Shown here: one piece after another, positions 18,491-26,448 of the stretch
How positions within the stretch are numbered: the first letter of the stretch is position 1
Layout of the letters: each line of letters starts with the position of its first letter
NCBI GenBank assembly: GCA_030065195.1
Contig: JASJDE010000001.1
Span: 1-45,444, forward strand
From: Erythrobacter sp.
GTDB lineage: Bacteria > Pseudomonadota > Alphaproteobacteria > Sphingomonadales > Sphingomonadaceae
Direction: 5' to 3'
Length of the DNA stretch: 45,444 nucleotides
Program-made: the position numbers and the translations under genes
Notes under the pieces: model-generated
The model's input: only the letters and a program-made list of their open reading frames with translations
The model's database searches: none
Told to the model about the DNA's origin: nothing

Positions 18491-19293
18491 GCGGATTGAT
18501 GGAAGGCAAGCGTGGGCTGATCATGGGACTTGCCAACGACAAGTCGCTCGCCTGGGGCATTGCCAAGCATCTGGCGGAACAGGGCGCAGAGCTGGCATTT
18601 TCGTATCAGGGCGATGCACTGGCCAAGCGGGTGAAGCCGCTGGCCGAGCAGCTTGGAAGCGATTTCACCTTCGAATGCGACGTTTCCAGCATGGACGCGC
18701 TTGATGCAGCATTCGCGGCACTGCAAGAGCGTTGGGACACGATCGATTTCGTGGTCCATGCCATCGGCTTTTCGGACAAGGCGGAACTGCGCGGGAAGTA
18801 TGTCGACACCAGCCTCGACAACTTCCTGATGACGATGAACATCTCGGCCTATTCGCTTGTCGCAGTGACGAAGCGCGCAGCGGCCATGATGCCGAATGGC
18901 GGCAGCATCCTGACGCTGACCTATTACGGTTCAGAGAAGGTCGTGCCTCACTACAACGTGATGGGCGTCGCCAAGGCAGCACTGGAAACCAGCGTCAAAT
19001 ATCTCGCCAACGATCTCGGGCCGCAGGGCGTCCGCGTGAATGCGATCAGCGCCGGGCCGGTGAAGACGCTGGCAGCAAGCGGAATCGGCGACTTCCGCTA
19101 CATCCTCAAATGGAACGAATTCAATTCGCCGCTGCGCCGCAACATCACGATCGACGATGTCGGTGGATCGGGCCTGTACTTCCTCTCCGACCTGTCATCT
19201 GGCGTGACCGGAGAAACTCACCATGTCGATGCAGGCTATCACGTCGTCGGGATGAAGCAGGAAGACGCGCCCGATATTGCTCTCGAAAGATAG
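18487..19293 (+). CDS. fabI: Enoyl-[acyl-carrier-protein] reductase (NADH), FabI
   Basis: FabI carries out the last reductive step of type II fatty-acid elongation, converting trans-2-enoyl-ACP to acyl-ACP with NAD(P)H. The 268-aa short-chain-dehydrogenase-like protein has the FabI form of the nucleotide motif (IMGLANDKSLAWGIAK). The catalytic residues sit at the same numbers as in E. coli: Tyr146 nearby, then Tyr156, Met159 and Lys163 in HYNVMGVAKAAL. The GPVKTLAASGIGDF substrate loop and LSSGVTGETHHVDAGYHVVG end are typical. I start it at ATG 18487, overlapping the YihY stop; the ORF-track start at 17896 belongs to another frame of that gene. It ends 19 bases before the convergent sugar transferase. 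Confidence 0.97.
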   Translation: MSGLMEGKRGLIMGLANDKSLAWGIAKHLAEQGAELAFSYQGDALAKRVKPLAEQLGSDFTFECDVSSMDALDAAFAALQERWDTIDFVVHAIGFSDKAELRGKYVDTSLDNFLMTMNISAYSLVAVTKRAAAMMPNGGSILTLTYYGSEKVVPHYNVMGVAKAALETSVKYLANDLGPQGVRVNAISAGPVKTLAASGIGDFRYILKWNEFNSPLRRNITIDDVGGSGLYFLSDLSSGVTGETHHVDAGYHVVGMKQEDAPDIALER

Positions 19294-19316
19294 GGCCTTC
19301 GACCGCAGATCCCTAT
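19290..19316. terminator. Weak bidirectional hairpin between fabI and the sugar transferase
   Basis: ATAGGG pairs with CCCTAT across 15 bases in the 19-bp gap where two convergent genes meet, flanked by AAAG and TTTC. The stem is short and the loop long, so its action as a terminator in both directions is only a possibility. Confidence 0.3.
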
Positions 19317-20611
19317 TTCGAGCCGAACCCGGTCGCGATGGTGTGGATGGTCCGCATCACGATCAGCACGTCGATCCAGAACGAGAAGTACTTGATGTAG
19401 TAGAAGTCGTATTGAAGCTTGATGTCGATATCGTCGAGGTTCGCGACATGCCCCTGGTTGACCTGTGCCCAGCCGGTCAGCCCCGGCTTCACGATGTTAC
19501 GATAGGAATAGAAAGCGAGGTTATCCTCGTACCATTCGGCCAAGGCATTGGCTTCGGGACGCGGTCCGATCAGGCTCATCTCGCCCTTCAGAATATTGAA
19601 CAGCTGCGGCAGCTCATCCAGCCGGAACTTGCGGATGAACCGCCCGATTTTCGTGACGCGGGCGTCTTCGGATTTGGTGATCGCATCCTCGCGCGCGTCT
19701 TCGTTGCCATTGGGTGCGACGCGGTTGGTCATCGAACGGAACTTGTACATCCGGAAGGGCTTGCCGCCCATGCCGGTGCGGCTCTGTACATAGAACGGCG
19801 AATCCCGGTCCTGCAGCCAGATTGCCAGTGCCAGGACGATCATGATCGGCAATGTCAGAAGGATAGCGATGAGGCTGCCGACGATGTCGATCAGCCGCTT
19901 GATCGGGGTGTAGGACTGGTTCGGGATCAGCGAACCTAGCGAGTTCTCGGACAGGTGCTCGATCTTGACCTGGCCGGTGAGCGATTCGGTCAGCTGCTTG
20001 TAATGGTAGACAGGCACCCCGGCGAGCGAGGCCTTGGCCAGCAGGCGCTCCCATTCATCGGGCAGGTCGGCGCGGAAATCGGCCACGATATTGGCTGCGC
20101 GATCGCTGGGGATCTCCGGCCGGTTGAGCTTGCGCACCGGGAAGCCCTCAATCTCCTCCATCAGCATCGCCTTGCCGAACGGCACGAGGTAGAACGGCTG
20201 CTGCCGCAAGGTGCGGTTGCTCCAGCGCAGCTGCATCGCAATCAATGTCGAAACCGCCGCCGAATAGCCGAACATGACGCGGCTGTAATCGGTGCGCAAA
20301 GCAAACATCACGATCACCACGAGGATAAAGCTCATCCACATGATCGGCACTCCGTGCACCGTGCCGCGCGTGCCGGGGAGATCGAGCACCCGGCCGGCAA
20401 GGTACATGCCGAAAAACAGCGCGACCGTTGCCGCTACGGCGGTGTTGATCATGGTCGGATCGACGAAAGCGGGAATGATGTCGAGAAGGTCGTAAACGAT
20501 CAACGGCGCAAACACGACAACCGTCCACGCGACCCCATAGCGAATGAAGGACGTGATAGGATCGTTGCGGCCGCGCATGCGCGCCGCGGGGGCGATCGGT
20601 TCGATCATCAT
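19313..20611 (-). CDS. Polyprenyl-phosphate sugar-1-phosphate transferase (WbaP/WcaJ-like initiating enzyme)
   Basis: The 432-aa enzyme should transfer a sugar-1-phosphate from a UDP-sugar to undecaprenyl phosphate at the inner membrane, starting a polysaccharide repeat unit. The N-terminal half has about four TM helices (residues ~24-155). A cytoplasmic linker follows, then a re-entrant helix (IDIVGSLIAILLTLPIMIVLALAIWL, ~265-290) and the catalytic domain. Signature pieces are MYKFRSMT, KFRLDELPQLFNILKGEMS, LIGPRPE and KPGLTGWAQVNQG. It is divergent from pseB across a 346-bp gap. A TACAAT sequence lies only four bases before ATG 20611, so transcripts from it would be nearly leaderless; an internal start cannot be excluded. 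The sugar used cannot be read from sequence. Confidence 0.94.
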   Translation of the reverse strand: MMIEPIAPAARMRGRNDPITSFIRYGVAWTVVVFAPLIVYDLLDIIPAFVDPTMINTAVAATVALFFGMYLAGRVLDLPGTRGTVHGVPIMWMSFILVVIVMFALRTDYSRVMFGYSAAVSTLIAMQLRWSNRTLRQQPFYLVPFGKAMLMEEIEGFPVRKLNRPEIPSDRAANIVADFRADLPDEWERLLAKASLAGVPVYHYKQLTESLTGQVKIEHLSENSLGSLIPNQSYTPIKRLIDIVGSLIAILLTLPIMIVLALAIWLQDRDSPFYVQSRTGMGGKPFRMYKFRSMTNRVAPNGNEDAREDAITKSEDARVTKIGRFIRKFRLDELPQLFNILKGEMSLIGPRPEANALAEWYEDNLAFYSYRNIVKPGLTGWAQVNQGHVANLDDIDIKLQYDFYYIKYFSFWIDVLIVMRTIHTIATGFGSK

Positions 20612-20957
20612 TATTATTGTACCTGCACGTTCCCTGACAGTTGCTATCAGGCCCCAAAGCCGCCCTTAGACGCGCTTTTGAGGGGTAGCAAGGGCGGCAT
20701 GCCCCTGGTTTGGCACCCACGCGTTCGCAAAATGCACGGAAGAATCCGGGGCTTGCGCTCGGTCGGGCCAGGGGTTCGGTGTCACAATATCCGGCCAGAC
20801 CGATCCGATTTGGATACAACTATTTACGCTCGATCCTTGCGCGGTAAGGGCGAATTATCCGGTTGCCTTGGCGTAGGGGCGGGCTGTAGGGGAACCGCCA
20901 ATCACGTCGCAGCCGATACAATGCGGCATCCATTCGTCAGGCGAGCATCAATCCGAC
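20612..20957. promoter_or_regulatory. Divergent intergenic region between initiating transferase and pse cluster
   Basis: These 346 bases hold no convincing gene. On the minus strand TACAAT (20616-20621) could be a -10 for the sugar transferase. On the plus strand TACAAT (20917-20922) and TTGCCT-16-TGTAGG (near 20863-20890) are candidate promoter pieces for the pse run, neither with a strong -35. A perfect 9-bp inverted repeat lies near the sugar-transferase side. The region probably controls both directions; no terminator or small RNA is evident. Confidence 0.5.
20659..20698. repeat. 9-bp inverted repeat (GCCGCCCTT / AAGGGCGGC)
   Basis: The two perfect arms are separated by 22 bases in the divergent promoter region. 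Arm spacing is large for a terminator loop and close to two helical turns, so an operator for a dimeric regulator is one possibility. Confidence 0.45.
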
Positions 20958-21968
20958 ATGCTGAATAACAAATCCGTTCTCGTGACCGGGGGCACCGGCT
21001 CCTTTGGCAAGGCGTTCGTGCGCACTGTCCTCCAGCGCTATCCCGACATCAAAAGGTTGGTGATCTATTCGCGCGACGAACTGAAACAGTTTGAAATGGC
21101 GCAGGTATTCCCGCGCTCCGAATATCCCGCATTGCGCTATTTCCTCGGCGATGTGCGCGACGAAGCGCGCTTGAAGCGTGCACTCGAAGGGATCGATGTC
21201 GTGGTTCACGCCGCCGCGCTCAAACAGGTGCCCGCAGCCGAATACAACCCGTTCGAATGCATCAAGACCAACGTGCTCGGCGCGCAGAACCTGATCGAGG
21301 CTTGCTTCGATGCCAATGTCGAGCGGGTCGTGGCGCTTTCGACCGACAAGGCAGCCGCCCCGATCAACCTCTATGGCGCGACCAAGCTGTGCTCGGACAA
21401 GCTGTTCGTCGCCGCCAACAACGTGAAGGGCGCGCGCGATATCCGCTTCAGCGTCGTTCGCTACGGTAATGTCATGGGCTCGCGCGGCTCGGTCATCCCG
21501 TTCTTCATGGCCAAGAAAGACGAAGGGGTGCTGCCGATCACCGATCCGCGCATGACTCGCTTCAACATCTCGCTGCAGGAAGGCGTCGAGATGGTGCTGT
21601 GGTCGGTCGAGAACGCGCTTGGCGGCGAAGTGCTGGTACCCAAGATTCCGTCATACCGGATCGGCGATGTCGCCACCGCGATTGCGCCTGAGGCCGAACA
21701 GAAAGTCATCGGCATCCGTCCCGGCGAGAAGATCCACGAGGAGATGATCACAGCGTCGGACAGCTTCAACACGGTCGACATGGGCGACTACTATGCGATC
21801 CTGCCGGTCAGCGCTGAGTACACGATAGAGGATTACTGCCGGGAACACGGCGGCAAGCCGGTCGAACCGGGCTTTGCCTATTCCTCCGGCAGCAATCCCG
21901 ATTTTCTCACCGTCGAGCAGCTCCGTACCTTGATCGAAGAGCATGTCGTCGGGCAGACAATCGATTAA
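20958..21968 (+). CDS. pseB: UDP-N-acetylglucosamine 4,6-dehydratase (inverting), PseB
   Basis: PseB begins CMP-pseudaminic acid synthesis. It converts UDP-GlcNAc to UDP-2-acetamido-2,6-dideoxy-beta-L-arabino-hexos-4-ulose by 4,6-dehydration with C5 epimerisation, using bound NADP. The 336-aa extended SDR has the Rossmann motif GGTGSFG at 11-17, LALSTDKAAAP-type catalytic Asp-Lys (STDKAAAPINLYG), and Tyr139-x3-Lys143 (YGATK). RYGNVMGSRGSVIPFF and TDPRMTRFNISL are hallmark PseB/FlmA segments. First gene of the plus-strand run; the Shine-Dalgarno is weak (AGGCGAG, 14 bases upstream). A 20-base gap separates it from pseC. Confidence 0.95.
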   Translation: MLNNKSVLVTGGTGSFGKAFVRTVLQRYPDIKRLVIYSRDELKQFEMAQVFPRSEYPALRYFLGDVRDEARLKRALEGIDVVVHAAALKQVPAAEYNPFECIKTNVLGAQNLIEACFDANVERVVALSTDKAAAPINLYGATKLCSDKLFVAANNVKGARDIRFSVVRYGNVMGSRGSVIPFFMAKKDEGVLPITDPRMTRFNISLQEGVEMVLWSVENALGGEVLVPKIPSYRIGDVATAIAPEAEQKVIGIRPGEKIHEEMITASDSFNTVDMGDYYAILPVSAEYTIEDYCREHGGKPVEPGFAYSSGSNPDFLTVEQLRTLIEEHVVGQTID

Positions 21969-21988
21969 CCCAGCAAGCAGACGGGACG

Positions 21989-23152
21989 ATGGCGGACGAA
22001 TTCATCCCCTACAGTCGGCAGGAAATCAGCGACGCCGATATTGCAGCGGTAACGAACCTGCTGCGCTCTGATTTCCTGACGCAGGGTCCTAAGGGCGCAG
22101 AATTCGAGCAAGCGTTCGCCGAACGTCACAAGGTCAGCCACGCGATCGGCGTTTCGAATGCGACCGCCGCTCTGCATATCGGATGCCTTGCAATGGACAT
22201 CGGCCCCGGCTCTCTGGTTTGGACCAGCCCCAACAGTTTCGTCTCCAGCGCCAATTGCGCGATCTTTTGCGGCGCGCAGGTCGATTTCGTCGATACCGAT
22301 CCGGTGACGCGCAACATGTCGCTGGAAGGGCTGACTGCTAAGCTCGAAGCGGCAGACAAAGCGGGCAAGCTTCCCGATGTGGTGATCCCGGTCGACTTTT
22401 CCGGGTTACCATGCGACCTCGCAGAAATGCGGGCGCTGGCCGACCGCTACGGTTTCAGGATCCTCGAAGACGCCAGCCACGCGACCGGCGCGAGCTACAA
22501 GGGCGATCCGATCGGCTCGGCCCACGCTGACGCGACCGTGTTCAGCTTCCACGCGGTCAAGATCGTCACCACCGCCGAGGGCGGGATGATCGTGACGCAG
22601 GACGATGCGCTCGCCGAGCGGCTCCGGCTGCTCCGCTCGCATGGCGTGACCCGCGATGACAGCCTGATGCAACGCGCCTCTGAAGGGGGCTGGTATTACG
22701 AGATGGTCGATCTCGGCTGGAATTATCGCCTCACCGACCTGCAATCGGCGCTTGGCCTGTCGCAGATGGCGAGGATGGACGAATGGCGCAATGCGCGCGA
22801 GGCGCGCGCCGACCGTTACGATGCACTGCTCGCCGATGGACCGTTCAGGCGCCCGGCCCGGTTCAACGACCGCGTGTCTTCGTGGCACCTCTATGCCGTC
22901 GAGTTGACAGAGGCGGCTAGGATCGGCCGCACCGAAATGTTTGCGGCCATGCGTGAGGCCAAGATCGGTGTGAACGTCCACTACATCCCGATCCACACCC
23001 AGCCGTTTTACGAGAAACTCGGATTTAGGCGCGAACAATTCCCCAATTCCGTGGCCTACTACGACCATGCGATGTCGATCCCACTGTTCCCGGCGATGAG
23101 TGATGCGCAGCAAGACCGCGTGGTCGAGACCATGCTGAAGCTGGCGGCCTGA
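21989..23152 (+). CDS. pseC: UDP-4-amino-4,6-dideoxy-N-acetyl-beta-L-altrosamine transaminase, PseC
   Basis: PseC is the PLP aminotransferase that aminates C4 of the PseB product using glutamate. The 387-aa DegT/DnrJ-family protein has the Schiff-base Lys191 in FSFHAVKIVTTAEGG. It also has the cofactor Asp-His region (ILEDASHATGASYKG), the DFSGLPCDL segment typical of PseC, and YHYIPIH-like VNVHYIPIHTQPFY near the C-terminus. Neighbouring pseB and pseF confirm the pathway position. Its stop lies one base before the pseF ATG. The PLP it needs could come from PdxH encoded in the left part of the window. Confidence 0.95.
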   Translation: MADEFIPYSRQEISDADIAAVTNLLRSDFLTQGPKGAEFEQAFAERHKVSHAIGVSNATAALHIGCLAMDIGPGSLVWTSPNSFVSSANCAIFCGAQVDFVDTDPVTRNMSLEGLTAKLEAADKAGKLPDVVIPVDFSGLPCDLAEMRALADRYGFRILEDASHATGASYKGDPIGSAHADATVFSFHAVKIVTTAEGGMIVTQDDALAERLRLLRSHGVTRDDSLMQRASEGGWYYEMVDLGWNYRLTDLQSALGLSQMARMDEWRNAREARADRYDALLADGPFRRPARFNDRVSSWHLYAVELTEAARIGRTEMFAAMREAKIGVNVHYIPIHTQPFYEKLGFRREQFPNSVAYYDHAMSIPLFPAMSDAQQDRVVETMLKLAA

Positions 23153-23153
23153 C

Positions 23154-23864
23154 ATGGCAGGCAATATCGCCATCATCCCGGCACGCGGCGGCTCGAAGCG
23201 GATCCCGCGCAAGAATATCAAGGCGTTCGCCGGCAAGCCGATGATCGGCTACGCCATCGAGGCGGCGCTGGCGTGCGAGGCTATCACGCGCGTCATCGTC
23301 ACCACCGACGATGACGAAATCGCCGCGATTGCCGAGGATTTCGGCGCTGAGGTCCCTTTCCGCCGCCCGGAAGAACTCGCAGACGACATCACGCCAACCG
23401 TCCCGGTGATCCAGCACGCAATCAATGCGTGCCGCACGCGCGGGTTCGAATTCGACTACGCTTGCTGCATCTATCCCGGCGTGCCCTTCATCCGCACCGA
23501 TGACCTCGCCGAAGCCTTGGCCTTGCTGATCGAACAAGGCGGCGAAGGCTACACATTCCCGGTCACGGGCTTCCCCTCCCCGATCCAGCGCGCCCTGAAA
23601 CGCGAAGAAAGCGGCAGCGTTGCGCCTTTCGATCCCAGCCATGTAAACACCCGCACGCAGGATCTCCAACCGGCCTATTTCGACGCCGGCCAGTTCTATT
23701 GGGGCCACGCGGACACCTGGATGACCGGCGCGAACATCCACGCCAATGGCCGCGCGATCGTGCTGCCCGAATGGCGCGTGGTCGATATCGACACGCCCGA
23801 AGACTGGGATCGTGCCGAAGCGCTGCATAGGGCGTTCTCGGACGCAATCGCGGCGAGCGACTAG
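23154..23864 (+). CDS. pseF: Pseudaminic acid cytidylyltransferase, PseF
   Basis: PseF activates pseudaminic acid with CTP to give CMP-Pse, the donor for glycosyltransferases. The 236-aa protein has the CMP-NeuAc-synthetase nucleotide loop IIPARGGSKRIPRKNIK at residues 6-22. It also has the FPVTGFPSPIQRAL stretch and FDAGQFYWG motif of the PseF subgroup, and VVDIDTPEDWDRAE near the end, with an Asp likely to bind metal. Length matches known PseF. Tightly packed: pseC ends one base before its ATG and pseG-pseH starts three bases after its stop. Placing pseF before pseG and pseI is a common arrangement in alphaproteobacteria. Confidence 0.95.
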   Translation: MAGNIAIIPARGGSKRIPRKNIKAFAGKPMIGYAIEAALACEAITRVIVTTDDDEIAAIAEDFGAEVPFRRPEELADDITPTVPVIQHAINACRTRGFEFDYACCIYPGVPFIRTDDLAEALALLIEQGGEGYTFPVTGFPSPIQRALKREESGSVAPFDPSHVNTRTQDLQPAYFDAGQFYWGHADTWMTGANIHANGRAIVLPEWRVVDIDTPEDWDRAEALHRAFSDAIAASD

Positions 23865-23867
23865 ATC

Positions 23868-25385
23868 ATGAAGATCGCCATCCGGGTCGACGCCTCGGCG
23901 CAGATCGGCACCGGTCATGTCAAGCGCTCGCTGTCACTGGCCGAGGCGTTGCGCGCGCACGGCGCCGATCTCCGGTTTGTCACACGCGCTCTGGGTTTCG
24001 ACAGCGTCGGGATGATCGCTGCGGCCGGTTTCGAGCAAACGATCCTGCTGCCCCCGCCCGGCAGTGTGTTTGCGCCCGATCCGGAGATACCGCACTCCGA
24101 ATGGGCCGAAGTGGCGCTGGAGCGCGATGTCGCCGAGACGGTGGACGCCTTGCTGGAATTCGTCCCGGATTGGGTGGTGCTGGACAGCTACGCCTTCGAC
24201 GCGCGCTGGCACGATGAAGTTCGTGCGAAGCTGGGCTGCATGATAGCCCAGATCGACGATCTCGCCGACCGCAATCTCGCCTGCGACCTGCTGATCGACC
24301 ACACTTACGATCGCGATCATCGCACCAAGTATGGGAGCAAGCTTGCTCGCCCGGCGCGGATTCTCGGGGGGCCGCGTTATGGGTTGCTGGGACCGTCCTA
24401 TGCCGACGCTCCGCGCTATGATTTCGGCGAAGAAGTGCATTCGATCGGTGTCTTCATGGGCGGCGTCGATGCGGGCGGACATTCGCTCGGCGTGCTCGAC
24501 GCGCTCGATGCGATCGGGTTCGCAGGCGCGCTCGAAGTGGTTGCAACTTCGGCCAATCCGCACCTTGGCGATCTGCGCGAGCGCGTAGCCAGCCGCTCCG
24601 GCACCAAGCTGTCGCTCGACCTGCCCGACCTTGCCGCATTCTTCGCGCGGCATGACTTGCAGATCGGAGCAGGCGGCGGCGCAAGCTGGGAGCGGTGCTG
24701 TATCGGCGTGCCGACATTGCTGGTGGTGGTCGCTCCGAACCAGATGTCGGTCGCGCCCCTGCTGGCGGATGCCGGGATTGCCGCGTTTGCGCCCGATCCG
24801 GCACCCGAGGCGCTAGCGAAGCATATCGGCGAGCTGATAGCGGACGCGCCCTTGCGGAAAGGCCTGGCGGAAAGGTCTCGCGAACTGGTCGACGGATTGG
24901 GCGCCACGCGCTGTGCGCTTGGAATCCTCGCTTCGAGCCTTTCCGTTCGACCCGCCGATTCAAGCGATGCGCAAATGATGTTCGAGTGGCGCGGTCACCC
25001 GACGACCCGCGCCGTATCGCAAGAGACGGGCAAGCTGGTCTGGGAGGATCACCTCGCATGGCTTGACCGGGTACTTGGCGATCCAATGCGTCGGCTGTTC
25101 GTTGGAGAAATCGGCGGGCGACCCGTTGGCGTCATCAGGTTCGACTTCTCGGAGGAAACGCGGGCAGAAGTGTCGCTCTATCTCGACCCGGCGCTACACG
25201 GGCTTGGACTTGGTCCGCACCTTCTGCTTGCGGGCGAAGCGACGGCCGATCCAAAGATCGTCGATGCGACCGTGCTCGAAGGGAACCGCCCCTCGCAGCG
25301 ACTGTTCGAGGCCGCCGGCTACCACCAAACCGCTCCGATGAAATGGGAAAAGCACCGCTTGCCCCGCCCCGATGGCAAGCTGTAA
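23868..25385 (+). CDS. pseG: PseG-PseH fusion: UDP-sugar hydrolase plus GNAT acetyltransferase
   Basis: This 505-aa protein joins two steps. Residues ~1-345 are PseG, the inverting hydrolase that releases UDP from UDP-2,4-diacetamido-2,4,6-trideoxy-beta-L-altropyranose. The catalytic His17 is in GTGHVKR, as in Campylobacter PseG. MGGVDAGG and IGAGGGASWERCCIGVPTL are the GT-B-like nucleotide-binding pieces. Residues ~355-500 are a GNAT domain (VRPADSSDAQMMFEWRG, FVGEIGGRPVGVIRF, acetyl-CoA loop HGLGLGPHLLL). It is the obvious PseH candidate, adding the C4 N-acetyl group just before PseG acts. No free-standing PseH is evident, although a separate GNAT lies at 28733. The fusion couples consecutive reactions; it is seen in other bacteria but is not universal. 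Confidence 0.93.
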   Translation: MKIAIRVDASAQIGTGHVKRSLSLAEALRAHGADLRFVTRALGFDSVGMIAAAGFEQTILLPPPGSVFAPDPEIPHSEWAEVALERDVAETVDALLEFVPDWVVLDSYAFDARWHDEVRAKLGCMIAQIDDLADRNLACDLLIDHTYDRDHRTKYGSKLARPARILGGPRYGLLGPSYADAPRYDFGEEVHSIGVFMGGVDAGGHSLGVLDALDAIGFAGALEVVATSANPHLGDLRERVASRSGTKLSLDLPDLAAFFARHDLQIGAGGGASWERCCIGVPTLLVVVAPNQMSVAPLLADAGIAAFAPDPAPEALAKHIGELIADAPLRKGLAERSRELVDGLGATRCALGILASSLSVRPADSSDAQMMFEWRGHPTTRAVSQETGKLVWEDHLAWLDRVLGDPMRRLFVGEIGGRPVGVIRFDFSEETRAEVSLYLDPALHGLGLGPHLLLAGEATADPKIVDATVLEGNRPSQRLFEAAGYHQTAPMKWEKHRLPRPDGKL

Positions 25386-25397
25386 AGGCCCCGTGTC

Positions 25398-26441
25398 ATG
25401 CAGATTAATGGACGCCCGATAGGCCTCGACGCCCGCCCCTATCTGATCGCCGAGATGAGCGGCAACCACAACCACTCGCTCGATCGCGCGCTGGAGATCG
25501 TCACCGCTGCCGCAGAAAGCGGCGCGGATGCGATCAAGCTGCAGACCTACACCGCCGACACGATCACGCTCGATTGCGAAGGGCCGGGCTTCGTGATCGA
25601 GGACGCAAACTCGCTGTGGAACGGGCGGCGACTGCACGAACTTTATGACGAAGCGCACACGCCATGGGACTGGCACGCGCCGATCATCGAGCACGCGAAA
25701 GGGCTGGGCATCGATTGTTTCTCTTCGCCGTTTGACGCGAGCGCGGTCGATTTCCTCGAAGACCTCGGGGTCCCTGCCTACAAAATCGCCAGCTTTGAAA
25801 GCATCGACCTGCCGCTGATCCGCAAGGTCGCCTCGACCGGCAAGCCGATGATCATCTCGACCGGGATGGCGAGCGTGGTCGAAATCGGCGAGGCAATCCG
25901 CGCGGCGCAAGAAGCGGGGAACGAGCAGGTGTGCATCCTCAAATGCACCAGCACCTATCCGGCGACTCCGGAGAACACCAATATCCGGACAATCCCGAAC
26001 ATGCGCGACACGTTCCGGGTCGAAGTTGGCCTGTCGGACCACACAATGGGGACCGGCGTCGCGGTCGGCGCGGTAGCGCTGGGCGCGGTTCTGATCGAGA
26101 AGCACTTTACGTTGCGCCGCGACGATGGCGGGGTGGACAGCGCCTTCAGCCTCGAACCCGAGGAGTTCCAGGCGCTGCGCGACGAGACCGAACGCGCGTG
26201 GCAGGCGCTGGGCCAGATCACCTATGGCGGGACCAAGGCCGAGGCAGGCTCGCGCCAGTTCCGCCGCTCGCTCTATGTCGCCGAGGATATGGCCAAAGGC
26301 GAGGCCTTCACCGAAGCGAACCTGCGCTCGGTCCGTCCCGGTTTCGGCTTGTCCCCGCGCCACTTTGACGTGCTGCTCGGCAAACGCGTCAACCGCGCGC
26401 TGACCAAGGGCACCCCGGTCAGCTGGGACCTGATCGCCTGA
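25398..26441 (+). CDS. pseI: Pseudaminic acid synthase, PseI
   Basis: PseI condenses 2,4-diacetamido-2,4,6-trideoxy-L-altrose with phosphoenolpyruvate to make the nine-carbon pseudaminic acid. The 347-aa protein has the NeuB-type TIM barrel at the N-terminus: YLIAEMSGNHN, GADAIKLQTYTADTITLD, KCTSTYPATPENTNIRTI and VGLSDHTMGTG. IEKHFTLRRDDGGVDSAFS carries the metal/substrate loop. A C-terminal SAF/antifreeze-like domain (RRSLYVAEDMAKGEAFTEANL and on) caps the active site. LQTYTADT and DDGGVDSAFSLEP favour PseI over NeuB or LegI. It completes the pathway, so the cell should make CMP-Pse from this cluster alone. Confidence 0.95.
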   Translation: MQINGRPIGLDARPYLIAEMSGNHNHSLDRALEIVTAAAESGADAIKLQTYTADTITLDCEGPGFVIEDANSLWNGRRLHELYDEAHTPWDWHAPIIEHAKGLGIDCFSSPFDASAVDFLEDLGVPAYKIASFESIDLPLIRKVASTGKPMIISTGMASVVEIGEAIRAAQEAGNEQVCILKCTSTYPATPENTNIRTIPNMRDTFRVEVGLSDHTMGTGVAVGAVALGAVLIEKHFTLRRDDGGVDSAFSLEPEEFQALRDETERAWQALGQITYGGTKAEAGSRQFRRSLYVAEDMAKGEAFTEANLRSVRPGFGLSPRHFDVLLGKRVNRALTKGTPVSWDLIA

Positions 26442-26448
26442 CTCAGCG

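Noticed and set aside
20958-26441. Legionaminic or sialic acid pathway instead of pseudaminic acid
   Set aside because: PseB-type inverting dehydratase, PseC, the PseG hydrolase with His17 and a PseI-type synthase occur together; no NeuC or LegG-type 2-epimerase is present.
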